From: Tretioscincus oriximinensis | Taxonomy: Eukaryota; Chordata; Lepidosauria; Squamata; Gymnophthalmidae | Length of the DNA: 64,000 bases | NCBI GenBank assembly: GCA_022410635.1 | Contig: JAJVDF010000509.1 | Location: forward strand, 62,001-126,000 | Reading direction: 5' to 3' | Shown: piece by piece, positions 23,355 to 33,769 of the stretch | How positions within the stretch are numbered: position 1 is the stretch's first letter | How the letters are laid out: the number at the start of each line of letters is the position of its first letter | Translations under genes and position numbers: made by a program | Notes under the pieces: model-generated | Seen by the model: only the letters and a program-made list of their open reading frames with translations | The model's database searches: none | Told to the model about the DNA's origin: nothing

Positions 23355-24590
23355 AGCAAAATTTCTTGGAATCTTCCTGGTGTTCAAATCAACTAGTCTT
23401 ATGGAAAGGAGTAGGCTTAATCTTTGGTTGCAACCTCTACAGACATGCTGGAAGGTTTGGAAATAATACGGTACTAAAATATTCCAACATAATTATATAT
23501 CAGCTTCAATTAAAATAGTAAATTCCACAGGGACAGAAATTTGGCATCTTATCTTTCTACTTTCAATAAAAAAAATTAAGAGATTTTTTTGATTCTAGAG
23601 GTAATCCAATCCCATTTTCTCAAATGAGAGCGATGAATTCAATCAACAACAACTGGATAGCTGAGATGGCAGTATATAATTTTATTACTTCACCGGACAT
23701 AAGAAGGATTATGGGTATAGAAAAACAACAAATGGAGGAGGTCATTACTAAAAGAATTAAAGGTGAAAGCAGCCTAACAGGAGANGTGTATGAAACATTA
23801 ACAAGAATAAAGTATAAAAATGAAAGTATCTTGATAGATCAGTGGAATGCTATTACAGATAGAACAGAACAGGAATAGAAACCATGGATTGAGGCAATCA
23901 ATAGTATTAAAATTAACAGGATGAGAGAGATGCAACAAAAAGTCATAACTAGGTAGTACCGAACTCCGGTGCAATTGACTCACATGGGAGGATCACCATT
24001 ATGCTGGAACGGCTGCAATATATTGGATAGTTGGTCTCATATGTGGTATGAGTGTAATGAAATCAAACAATTCTGGGGGAAAATAATACAGGAAATCCAC
24101 GAGATTATAGGCGTGAATTTCATCTGTTCAGAAAAATTATTAATAATGGGTAAATTGAGTGACTTAGCTTTGCAAAAACAGAATAAATTCATCATACGAA
24201 AAGGAATCTGGGCAGGTCAGATCATGATAGCGCACGGATGGAAGAATAAAGAAAAATGGACTATGTTGGTATGCTATGAATATATGGCTGAATGTTATTC
24301 GATGCCTTATGACAAAAGAGAATGACGGCCTTGGGGCTATACAGAGGAGAAAACTGGGAATTCAACTGGCGTCAGTTGATATCCTATGGTGTTGGGAATA
24401 ATAGATGTGGCATTTTGTCTATATAATAGACTTGTTCATGGATCAAAGAATGTTATTGTAATTTCCCATTAGGTCTCTGAGTGTGTGTGGGGGGGGAAGG
24501 CTTTTGGGATTATTTGTATTTATTTGTTTTATATTCTGTTACAGTTTTATTTGGTATTGTTATATATACCAATAAAGAAAAAAAAAACAA
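23355..24590 (+). mobile_element. L1 LINE 3' end
   Basis: Degenerate L1 ORF2 C-terminal sequence is followed by a short 3' UTR with a G-run (24489-24496) and ends in 'accaataaagaaaaaaaaaa' at 24570-24589, a polyA-type L1 terminus. Truncated at 5'. Confidence 0.75.
23624..24325 (+). pseudogene. L1 ORF2 C-terminal remnant
   Basis: A lysine/isoleucine-rich segment (23624-23876) runs into RYYRTPVQLTHM (about 23954-23990), the conserved 'YRTP' site just before the Cys-rich end of L1 ORF2. It is followed by CWNGCNILDSWSHMWYEC, which keeps the C-x3-C...H...C pattern, and then QFWGKIIQEI. Frames are 84 and 118 residues, separated by stops. This is a coding relic with no host function shown. Confidence 0.75.
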
Positions 24591-25482
24591 ATTAACTATT
24601 CTTCAGAGTTGTAAGAGCTACAGTAAATCTGAAAAATTCTTGAAAAAAATGTAATTACATTTACATTTATGTCTATGCCAAACATGGCTGAATGCCTACG
24701 TACCTGAAGTGGAAAAGAAGCACATTTCTGGCAGAGTAAAACTATTTCATAAAACACCAAATTAGTTCATTTTTCAGAGCTGTACAACATGTGATCATCA
24801 AATATGGATTTTCATTAAACTGTTACATGCTCCTTTTTTTCTTTCTTTTGTCACTCTCTGTAGGGTTCTTTTTGTAACTCTGCCATGCCAAATATATTCT
24901 TTCATTCTTTTACATAAAGAATGTTGTTTTCTTTTCTTTTCAAGAACAAACCACATGCACCAAAACTTATTTTAAGTTAATGAGCACTGAAACTCTTTAA
25001 CTATTTTGTGCCTAGTCCAAAAGAAAAAGTTGGAATCAGTGGTAGACTAATAATTTAGAAAATATATTTAAAATTAGATTTGACTGCAGTGGTCACAATA
25101 TTATTGCAAAATGTAATGGGGATAATATAGAAAAATGAACTCTAAATGTAAAAATATATTCCCATTCCCCATAGTTGTCTGAGTTTGCCTCNAGGAAACT
25201 GTTTTTTTTACTGTTATGGTCCTTTATGTTTTAACACTATCACTTTTGTTACCTTGCATGCACAAAGAGATTTCCTGTTCACGTCAGGAAACAGCTTTAT
25301 AAGTCCTTGTTTGTAATTGGACCATCCATATTTCTATTCTGATTAGCTATTGGCTTTTCTTTTCTTTTTCCTGTGCAAGTTAATTCAAAGGAAAAGCATC
25401 CGAGTTTGTTTGGAAGCTGCTAACACGGGTTTTTCATTCATGATCTCTTGAGCATAGCTTTTTCTGAGTTCACACAGTTTTC
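24591..25482. other. unique AT-rich sequence, no gene seen
   Basis: No supported feature. N at 25192. Confidence 0.55.
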
Positions 25483-25640
25483 CATAAATTCTGTTCCTAG
25501 CATTGGTCCCTTAGCATGTGAAGAAGTAGACGTGTCTAGGGAAGCTCATGCGATCTACCTTTCCCTTGTTAGTCTACAAGTGCTACAAGCCCCTTTGCTG
25601 GACATTCTACTAAGACTAACACGGATGTTTCTCTGAAATC
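25483..25640 (+). mobile_element. Penelope-like element tail
   Basis: Contains 'gaagaagtagacgtgtctag', 'gaagctcatgcgatctacc', 'ttgttagtctacaagtgct' and 'agactaacacggatg'. The order 'reach a threshold of tail words: agctt/atg..., ttagtct, aagtgc, gactaacacgg' is the widely scattered Penelope-like 3' repeat of reptile genomes. The assignment is from recollection of that repeat. Confidence 0.6.
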
Positions 25641-27183
25641 TTTTTCTGTGTAAACATTACTGTTTTGATCATTGCTGTCCTGTTTTTTGTGCAAGTCATG
25701 CAAAGTATTGTGAGAATTCCTGTCTGAGATTCCTATCAGCCATACAGATAATGCTAAAAGGTCCATCATGGTCTCTTGGTAGCATGGACACTGCTCGTAA
25801 ACTTTCAGAGATGTTTTAAGAGCCACGAAGGAAAAAAACCCCATCACATTTGACTTTCGAGAGAAAGTCATGATGACTCTCCCATGTCTCCCAAAAATTG
25901 ACAGCTGGATGCAGAACACAGAGAAAGAAATAAAGGAAGGAATGAATTTCTTTAATTTGCAGGCAGTTTAATGCTGTCATTGGATCATATTGTATCATGA
26001 ATCATAGTTACTATAAGATGTCACATTAGTTTGTCTGGCACACCACCATAATCAAAGAATATAATAATTAAAATTAATGATATGCTTATTATACGGTTTT
26101 ATTTTCCATATTTTGTATAAATAGAAAGGAAATATCTTCAAGACAAACTAATCAATATGTTAAGTGGTCTTCCTTCCTTCCTTCCTTCGGTCCTGCATGT
26201 TTAGCCTTTCATTTTCCTATTTAAACAAAATAAGAAAAAAATAATACTAATGGTTGAGAAAAATTATGAAGCCAAATGACTTAGTCTGTTGGAGAACTGA
26301 ACAGACATTTTTTGTTTCCCTGTTTCAGAAAGTCAGTTATACTGATGATCCCTTGGCACAAACTCAAAAATGTTGATAATCACTTCTGAGTACATCTGAG
26401 ACACGGTCCAGTGATCCAGAATCACACCCTCTGAAGTTATGACTATTTCTGTGGAGAGACTTTCCTGTGTTTCCCAAAGATGATGGCTGCCCTCTAGTGA
26501 CACAGATATTTTTTCCAGGAAAAAATAAACTTGTGCTATTAAAGAATTATTCTGAAGAAGATGTATAAGAAAACACAAACATTTGACCTATACTGTATAT
26601 GGGGCCGGAACAGAAAAAGTGACCTTGGAAATTACTGCAAACCTTAGTAGCAAATGCAGCAAAATAAATAATATATGTTCTCTCTTGTTACCATATTTCC
26701 TGAATAATTTAAAAACTCTATAGTACTATCAGAGAGACAAAAATGAATACTTGGAAATGTATTGATATGTGTATCTCCTTTAAAACAAATGTTTTCAGAT
26801 TTGAACCATTACTGAGCATACTGATTGTAGTTACCAAAGTAAAGAGTATAACCCTGAATTGTTCTTTATTGAAGCTATTTCAGTATTTCTATACCGAATC
26901 TTGCTGAGCCTGGCTTGCTAATTTGCTACTACTGCTGCTGCTGCCTCTTGTGTTGTTTATATTTTCTTATTCTTGCTATAAAACGGGCAAAAGAAGATCC
27001 CAACATCACTGCTGGTCAGATGCAGACTGAACTAGATTTGTTTTGGAGCAGAGTGTTGCTATCAAAACATCTTCACAGGGTCAGGGTAGTATGCTTCCAT
27101 TTGTAACTCTACCAGAGCACTGTAGGGGGATGGAGGAAATCCTAACATCTCTGAAAGGAATCTTAGATCCTTTCTGCACTGCT
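25641..27183. other. no gene; (TTCC)n at 26169-26188
   Basis: AT-rich, with one short TTCC tract and no supported coding region. The 116-residue minus frame at 25569-25919 overlaps the Penelope-like tail and has no recognised domain. Confidence 0.5.
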
Positions 27184-27308
27184 CCTTATTCTGGATTATA
27201 CACCTGAAAAGGAACCTGCTATTTGCAAGGTAGTGTAGACAATGGCAGATCTTGGGTAGAAACTACCAAATGGCAGATTCCTATTTCAAGATGTAATCTA
27301 GAATAAGC
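27184..27308. mobile_element. foldback MITE, about 125 bases
   Basis: The left arm ('ccttattctggattatacac', then 'ggaacctgctatttg') is matched in reverse complement by the right arm ('caaatggcagattcctattt', then 'gtaatctagaataagc'), with arms of about 42 bases. The ends are not sharp and no target duplication was resolved. Confidence 0.65.
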
Positions 27309-27339
27309 CCAGGAATGTCTTATGTTTAGATTGCCCAAA

Positions 27340-27445
27340 ATGGGGCTTGTAGCACTTGGAGACTAATAGGAGAAAGGTAGATGGCATGTGGCATGAGCTT
27401 TCAAAGACACCTCTACTTCTTCAGATGCTAAGGGACCAATGTTTA
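27340..27445 (-). mobile_element. Penelope-like element tail
   Basis: 'gcttgtagcacttggagact', 'ggtagatggcatg' and 'ctacttcttcagatgctaag' match, in the opposite orientation, the tail at 25483-25640. Confidence 0.6.
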
Positions 27446-28464
27446 GATTGTGAGGAGAAATTTCATAGTTGTCACCTTGCACTCCTGACCTTTTAAATAT
27501 CTTGCAACATCCCTTTGATATGGGTCAAGACAACTAAAAGGCATTTGTATTTGCACATGGAATTTGAGCTAGTTTTCTGTGCCCTGGTACCACATTGTTG
27601 GTGGCAGAAAAAAGGCTTAAGCTGCATTGGGCAGAACATTGTAAAGAAACAGCTCCCTTCTTGAGCCTTCCTGAAGTAAGCAAAACTGTCACATGCAGTA
27701 GAAGTTTTGTGGAATTCACACAATGGGCCACGTTCAAAGAAGCAATCCATGCCAAACCGGGATGGATCGCTCCTTGTGTACAAAAAGGCCATTCACATTG
27801 GTAGCGTCAGTCCCTTTATTACCTCCGAAGCTCTCACAAGTTTTGGGGGTGATCTGTGAGTCTCTGAATGCTGCAAAGGCAGGGGGAACCAAGATTTCTG
27901 GACTTCAGAGTTTCTGGAAGGCCCATTTTGTTGTCACACCTTTTCTTGGGACTGAAATGGCTCTTTCTTGGTACAATGGGCAATGAAGGAAGGCTGCCTA
28001 TATATTTTCAAAGTCCAGATTGCTATCATCTAGTAGGCAAATAAAAATCTACTGGTGAAGAAGATTAGAATGAAATTATGTGCACCCTTGTCTGGTTTAC
28101 ATACTTCACTCTGCAAACAAAGAATATTAAGAAAATATCTCTTTTCTTGCACCAACAAGTGATGTTGGGTCCTATTCCACACTAATGGAAAGCTCATCAT
28201 CTAAAAATGTTGTTGACTATTTGCTCTTTCTGGAGTTATCACAATGTTTCATGGATTTCTAGGTTACATATGATAATTATTGGGACTAATATCTGATAAA
28301 TTTAGTCCGGTTCATTTAGTCTTGTTCATTTATGAGTAGACATGCATATATTTATATTAAAAAGTGACCTTGCTTAAACACACCCATTGTTATTTCTTTC
28401 AAATCAAGAGGAATATTAACAAAACAGAATACAGAGGCTGAACCCAGAATGTTCCTTTTCTTAG
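27446..28464. other. no gene seen
   Basis: Overlapping frames of 69-99 residues on both strands at 27493-27986 show no domain and no splice-like context. Left unassigned. Confidence 0.45.
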
Positions 28465-28542
28465 TCCAACAAGGAGACTAATAAGAGAAAGGTAGGTGGA
28501 ATGATCTTTCATAGATTCGTCTGCTTCTTCAGATGTCTTTTT
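28465..28542 (-). mobile_element. Penelope-like element tail fragment
   Basis: 'aaggagactaataagagaaa', 'ggtaggtgga' and 'ctgcttcttcagatgtc' repeat the word order of the 27340-27445 fragment. Confidence 0.55.
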
Positions 28543-29944
28543 TGTGTTATTTCTCTTAATGGCATGAAAAAAAGATTTATGCTGTCATTTTTGTCAACCA
28601 TATCCATGATTATTTTGGCATTTTTTATGCTTGAAATCACATGAGACTTTCCTTCATAAAATGAGATCTGCTGTTTTTCCTTTAAAAAATCAACTCCCAC
28701 CCCATTGCTGTTTNTGTTGTTCAGCTACTGAGTAGATGAGCCATAATCTCACTTTGAATAGCCAACAGACTCTTCTTTAACCTGGCTTTGGCTGAAAAAA
28801 TTGCTTTTTTAACATGGTTATTTGGTTTTTATTTTTAACCACTCTGAGACCTTCAGNTTTAGGGCAGTATAGAAATGTGAATGGATGGATAAAATTATTT
28901 ACCTGTAACATTTATTCCTACTAAGATTATCATGAAAATTCCTTTGCTGTGGATAGAAACACGTATGGCAAGTAAGCCGTTATGATTCTGCTATGGCTCC
29001 TGAAAAATATTATCTAGATGCTGCCATAGTCATGATTTTATTCAGCTGCTTAGAATTATATTTCTCCTTGGTTAATTTCCTAATCTTCTCATAATGATAA
29101 TCAATGCGTATTCCCATTACAGCTGACCGTTCAGCCACAGATTCAAGAATGGATAATAAAACAAGAGTTTAAAAACTGATAAAATTCAACAGTTTTAAAC
29201 CATCTTCTGAAATGTTTAATCATTGTGCAGTGCATTCAGATACTGTAGTTCTCTGATACTGCTGACATGTTTGGCTTAAGTTCTTAAATAAGAGCCTTTA
29301 TTTTGCTTCTCTTTGGTGTCAAATCACCTAAATATTATCATAAGTCGCAGTGTTGTAAGAAAAGAGTATTTCAGTTCCTGAGCAATCATAGTAGAAGAAA
29401 GGTCAACTTTTGTCAGACTGTCTTTCAGATGTTAACAAAGATATGCTAACAGTTGTTTCAAAAATCCCTCTTTTTTTTTTTTTTTACAAAAAATGTTCTT
29501 TATACGTTTCTTCAGCTATCAATTTCCAGGATTCTCCACTGGTGAAACAGTAAAATGAGACATGACATTTTCTACACACTCTGTTTAATGAAACACATTG
29601 TGAGCAAGGAGTTGAACCACCTGTATCTTCAAACAAAGTTGTGTTACTTATTCTAGCCTCAAAATGTTTTTTTCTTTTCTTTCCACATTATGAAAAAGGA
29701 TAAGATGTCTAAGGTCCTGTACAGAAAACAGGGTAAAAATCACAATAGTTTTAAAATCTAGAACAACCCAATTGCAAGTCTGCATACCTCTTTTATCCTT
29801 TTGCAAACAAACCATTAGAAAGCCTATGGAATAGACAAGAGGACAATCAGTAAGTAAATGCTGATGAAAACGGGCATGTCCAGAAATACTAAGCATGCTC
29901 AGTTGTGTTGTCTTCTTGTACACTTCTTCTCATGGTATTTTGAT
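28543..29944. other. mostly unique; L2-like tail near 28800-28890
   Basis: 28830-28885 ('ccactctgagaccttcag', 'agggcagtatagaaatg') looks like a plus-strand L2 tail. The rest is AT-rich without a gene, with a T16 run at 29470-29485. Ns at 28714 and 28857. Confidence 0.5.
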
Positions 29945-30052
29945 AAATGATGGCGACCCGAATTTTTTAATTTTTGTAAGCCGCCCTGGACACCTTCGGG
30001 GGGAAGGGCGGGGTAAAAATCTTTTAAATAAATAAATAAATAAATAAATTTT
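29945..30052 (+). mobile_element. L2 LINE 3' tail
   Basis: 'tttgtaagccgccctggac', 'accttcggggggaagggcgg' and a (AAAT)n end: the L2 terminus in plus orientation, 5'-truncated. Confidence 0.75.
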
Positions 30053-30358
30053 ATTGGCCTGTCGGGCCCTTAAGGCTCAAAAGGAGCTTTTGCTTCTAAG
30101 AGGATTTGAGCTGCAGTGTGTTGTAGGCACACTCAGGTGCTTGGCCAAGATCCAGAGTAAAATTCCTCAAAAGTACTAGGCATAGGCAGCTCATTCCCTG
30201 TTATGTACCAAAAGAGATAAGATACTTGTAGTGTTCGCTTTTTAGAAAGTACCTACTTGTATCTACACAGCTTGAAATTCATTGTGCAAGTCTGAGTATG
30301 TGTGTATAAAAATCACTCCAATAAAGGTACTGCAAGCACTGTTCTGGAGATGAAGGTG
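30053..30358. other. no gene seen
   Basis: Short spacer with no supported feature. Confidence 0.5.
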
Positions 30359-30366
30359 TGTGTGCA

Positions 30367-30902
30367 CAGCCGGATCTTGGACAGGGGCTACAAGGTCTAA
30401 AGCCCTGGGCAGCAGGTTGGTGGTCATTTATTGGGGGCAGCAAATTGCTGGCCATTTAAATTTAAATTTCTCCCAGTTGCATCTACTGGGAATGTCCCAG
30501 CAGCAGCAGACATGTACTGCACATGTCCCAGTGCACATGTCACACCACCACGAGCCTCTGCAGCCATGCACCATTGTATTGTTACTCTGCTGCTCTGCTT
30601 GCGCTGCCACCTGTCTGTCTGTGAGCTGCTTTGCCTGTCTGCCCCGGGCTGCTACCGCAGTACCTGCATAGGCAGCTGGGAGTGGAAGACTGAGAGCATA
30701 GGACAAATGATGTCACTTCCGGAATNTGTTTCTGGGAATGGCTCCCATAGTGACATCATTTCCTGTCCTGCCTCAGAAGAGACATCACTTCCTGTCCCGC
30801 CCCAGAAATGACATCACTTCCTGTCCCACATGGAAGTGTTTGAGGGAGGGGCGTAAAAAAATTTGCAGCCCAGGGGTGTCATATACCCCAAANCCAACCC
30901 TG
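30367..30902 (+). mobile_element. hAT-like non-autonomous element in a TG repeat
   Basis: Ends CAGCCGGATCTTGGACA (left) and CAGGGTTGGNTTTGGGG (right, reversed). Flanking octamers TGTGTGCA and TGTGTGTG match at six of eight positions, but both lie in a TG-rich target, so the duplication is weak evidence. The GC-rich interior has frames of 92-126 residues without a recognised domain. Ns at 30726 and 30893. Confidence 0.6.
30751..30837 (+). repeat. 29-base tandem repeat with TGACATCA and TTCCTG
   Basis: Units start at 30751, 30780 and 30809 (29-base steps), each reading (T/A)GACATCA(C/T)TTCCTGTCC followed by cct/ccc and CAGAA. A degenerate fourth unit lies at about 30708. Each unit joins a CRE-like octamer to an ETS-type core. 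Whether anything binds is unknown. Confidence 0.8.
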
Positions 30903-31118
30903 TGTGTGTGTGATTCCTTTAGGTAATCCCATTAAGAAGGCTACAGGCAGGTTGAGTTGGGTTTTTAAAAAAATGATGTCTGAATAAATGAACCCTGAAT
31001 ATTCTGGGGAAAGGGACGTTTATTCCAAGTCCATTAGCAGAAAGGTGGAGCACTATTAAAGAGGTTGAAAAACAACATGTGCATGTGGCCAAACATCTAA
31101 AGTTTCTATATTGCAAAG

Positions 31119-32325
31119 TGATAGAATCATAGAATCATAGAATCATAGAGTTGGAAGGGACCTCCAGGGTCATCGAGTCCAACTCCCTGCTCGATGCAGG
31201 ATTCATTAAACCATCCCAGAAAGATGACAGTCCAGTCTCTGTTTGAAGACTTCCAGTGACGGTGAACTCACCACCCCCTGTGGCAAACTGTTCCACTGGT
31301 TTATCACCCTGACTGTTAGAAAGTTTTTTCTGATATCTAATCTAAATCTACTCCCTTGCAGTTTCATTCCATTGTTTCTAGTCCTTCCATGTGCTAATGA
31401 GAACAGTGCTGATCCCTCTGCTCTGTGACAGCCCTTCAAATATTTGTAGACAGCTATCAGGTCTCCTCTCAGTCTTCTCTTTTGCAGATCCTTTAATCTT
31501 TCCTCATAGGACATGGTTTCCAGACCACTCACCATCCTTGTAACTCTCTTTTGTACTTGCTCTAGTTTATCAATGTCCTTTTTAAATTGGGGCCCCCAGA
31601 ACTGAACAAAATATTCCAAGTGTGGTCCTACCAACGTACTGTAGAGAGGAATAATAACTTTACGTGAGCGAGATTCTATGCCCCTCTTGATACATCCCAG
31701 GATTGTGTTTGCCTTTTTTGCAACTGCTTCACACTGTTGACTCATGTTTAATCTGTGATCTACCAAAACACCCAGGTCCTTCTCACCTGTGCTGCTGCTC
31801 AGACATATTCCTCCCATTCTGTATGTGCTGTTTTCATTATTTTTGCCCAAATGTAGGATCTTGCATTTCTCTCTGTTAAATACCATTCTGTTAGTTTCAG
31901 CCCATTGTTCAAGTTTGTCTAGATCTTTTTGAATCCTATATCTTGTTTAGTATTAGCAACACCGACTATTTTTGTGTCATCAGCAAATTTGATAAGTTTT
32001 CCTTCAATTCCTTCATCTAGATCATTTATAAATATGTTAAACAGCACTGGGCCCAGGACAGACCCCTGTGGTACTCCACTTGAAACATTCTTCCAATTGG
32101 ATGTGCAACCATTTATTATCACTCTTTGAGTATGATCACTAAGCCAGTTTTCAATCCATCTAACTGTTGTTTTGTCAATCCCATACTTGACCATTTTTTC
32201 AATAAGGATGGAATGAGGTACTTTGTCAAATGCTTTACTGAAATCAAGATATACCACATCTACTGCATTTCCCTGATCAACCCATTTGGTAATGCTATCA
32301 CAGAAAGAAATTAGATTAGTCTAGT
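31119..32325 (-). mobile_element. CR1 LINE, 5'-truncated, with octamer tail
   Basis: In reverse orientation it runs from the reverse transcriptase palm (32320) to the 3' terminus at 31119-31150, which is the CR1 hallmark octamer repeat (ATTCTATG)n, seen here as repeated 'atagaatc'. It is the best-preserved LINE in the window. Confidence 0.9.
31206..32320 (-). pseudogene. CR1 reverse transcriptase, partial, frameshifted
   Basis: The first frame (about 32320-31919) has [14 protein letters not shown] (RT motif A with its catalytic Asp), [15 protein letters not shown] (motif B) and [10 protein letters not shown] (motif C, FADD). The second frame (31886-31206, 226 residues) carries the C-terminal thumb and end: [55 protein letters not shown]. 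The two are in different frames, so at least one frameshift separates them at about 31887-31919. The N-terminal half and the endonuclease are absent. Non-functional copy of a retrotransposon enzyme. Confidence 0.9.
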
Positions 32326-32550
32326 GAACTGAAAGGATTTGCAACCTCTATCATCCAAGATCTCATCCCAAGTTCCCTCTTTGCCATAATAGTGCGTTCA
32401 TTCATTCATTCATTTTTGACATTGTTTTTGTCATTTTATGAGCTGTCATGGGACTATTTTATAAGAGTATGTATAAATATTACAAATAAATAAAAATACA
32501 TATAGCTTCAAATATGTATCTTTGTTCCACAATATACAACAGTTCACAAA
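32326..32550. other. short spacer
   Basis: Contains a (TTCA)n run at about 32397-32412. Nothing else is supported. Confidence 0.5.
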
Positions 32551-33769
32551 GGGTGCGTTCATATGACTATTTTATGCCTCCGTTATAGCGACATTATGAC
32601 AGATGCATCACACGTGTTAAGCGTGCATCAGTAAAACTTCCACTATAAAGACCATTTACTCTGCTATAAACTATTGCTCGGATATTCCGATATTATTGCG
32701 GAGAACGTCCAAAACCTCGCTGCCAACCTCCAACACCTCGTAGCCAATTCCCTTCCTCTCCCATGTGACCATTATTAGTGCGAGAGACAGGAGGGGAGAC
32801 ATGACATGATGAAGCACCGCCTCCTTGCTTCAGCAGCGAAATCTGCCCGCCTTTTTGCCCAGCCAGCCTTCCATCTACTTTTGGAGGGTTCCTGCCTGGA
32901 GATCGGGTCTGAGAAAGGAAGGGGAACATGGACAGCCATCCTGTCAACCTCCCCATCTCCTCCTCTGCAGCCCCCAAAGCAGGAAACCTCCAAAAGCAGA
33001 CGGAGGGCTGGCTGGCCCCATCCATAAGGAGCCTAGGCTTGACAGGAAAAAGCAAGCGGCTGTGTTCTGCCTAGGCTCTGTGTGGATGGGACTGGCAGCT
33101 CTCCATGTGCTTTTGGAGGTTTCCTGCCTGGAGATCAGGTCTGAGAAAGGAAGGGGAGCATGGGCAGACATCCTGTCAACCTCCCACCTCCTCCTCTGCA
33201 GCCCCCCAAAGCAGGAAACCTCCAAAAGAACACAGAGGTTTGCTGGCCCAATCCACACGGAGCCTAGGCAGAACACAGCCATTTCCGTTTTCCTGTCCAG
33301 CCTAGGCTCCGTATGGATGGGGCCAGCCAGCCCTCCGTGTGCTTTTAGAGGTTTCCTGCTTTGGGGGGCTGCTGAGGAGGAGGTGGGAAGATTGACAGGA
33401 CATCTGTCCATGCTCTCCTTCCTTTGTCAGACCTGATCTCCAGGCAGGAACCCTCCAAAAGAAGGTGGAGGGCTAGCTGGACAGGAAAAGGCTTCTCATG
33501 ACAAACAGCTGGCTCTGCCGTGTTGCTTTGGCTGTGCCCCCCTTCCCGTCAGTCCGCTGACCGGCTCTGTTGGGCCGGTTTGAAGGAGGGCACAGCCGAA
33601 GCAACCCGGCAGAGCCGGCTGTGTGTCACGAGAATTCAAGTATACATGTGAATAGGACACGCCATTGTATATTCTGGAATATAACTTTGTGGTGTGACGG
33701 GATAGGCATTTGCTATATTCCGGAATATAATTTTTTTTCCGGGTTTTAGCTGGTTGTGTGAACGTAGCC
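32551..33769. mobile_element. GGC-ended composite DNA transposon, 1219 bases
   Basis: Ends GGGTGCGTTCATAT (left) and GGCTACGTTCACAC (right, reversed). Flanking triplets AAA and ACA match at two of three positions. The outer left about 200 bases are AT-rich and the core is GC-rich with three copies of one module. Blocks such as 'cctgtcaacctcc' and 'ctgcctggagatcgg' are shared with the 11473-12257 element, whose ends are different. No transposase. Frames of 203 and 155 residues run along both strands of the repeat modules and are not genes. Confidence 0.75.
32876..33465. repeat. 120-base module, two direct copies and one inverted
   Basis: The module runs from 'ttttggaggg' with 'tcctgcctggagatc' through 'gaaaggaaggggaacatgg' and 'cctgtcaacctcc' to 'gcaggaaacctccaaaa'. 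It lies at about 32879-32998 and 33102-33226 in the plus sense and at about 33341-33461 in reverse. Spacers carry 'gcctaggc' palindromes flanked by inverted 'cagaacacag' / 'ctgtgttctg'. Confidence 0.85.

Noticed and set aside
27493..27986. Overlapping frames of 69-99 residues as a possible exon
   Set aside because: Open on both strands with no recognised domain or splice-site pattern.
30431..30811. 126-residue Cys-rich frame
   Set aside because: It lies wholly inside a hAT-like element; its end is the 29-base repeat, and an opposite-strand frame is equally open.
31119..31150. Short direct repeats as a CRISPR array
   Set aside because: They are the contiguous octamer tail of a CR1, with no spacers.
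32825..33436. 203-residue plus frame and 155-residue minus frame
   Set aside because: Both strands are open only because the region is made of GC-rich repeated modules; the proteins are internally repetitive in step with the DNA and have no domain.
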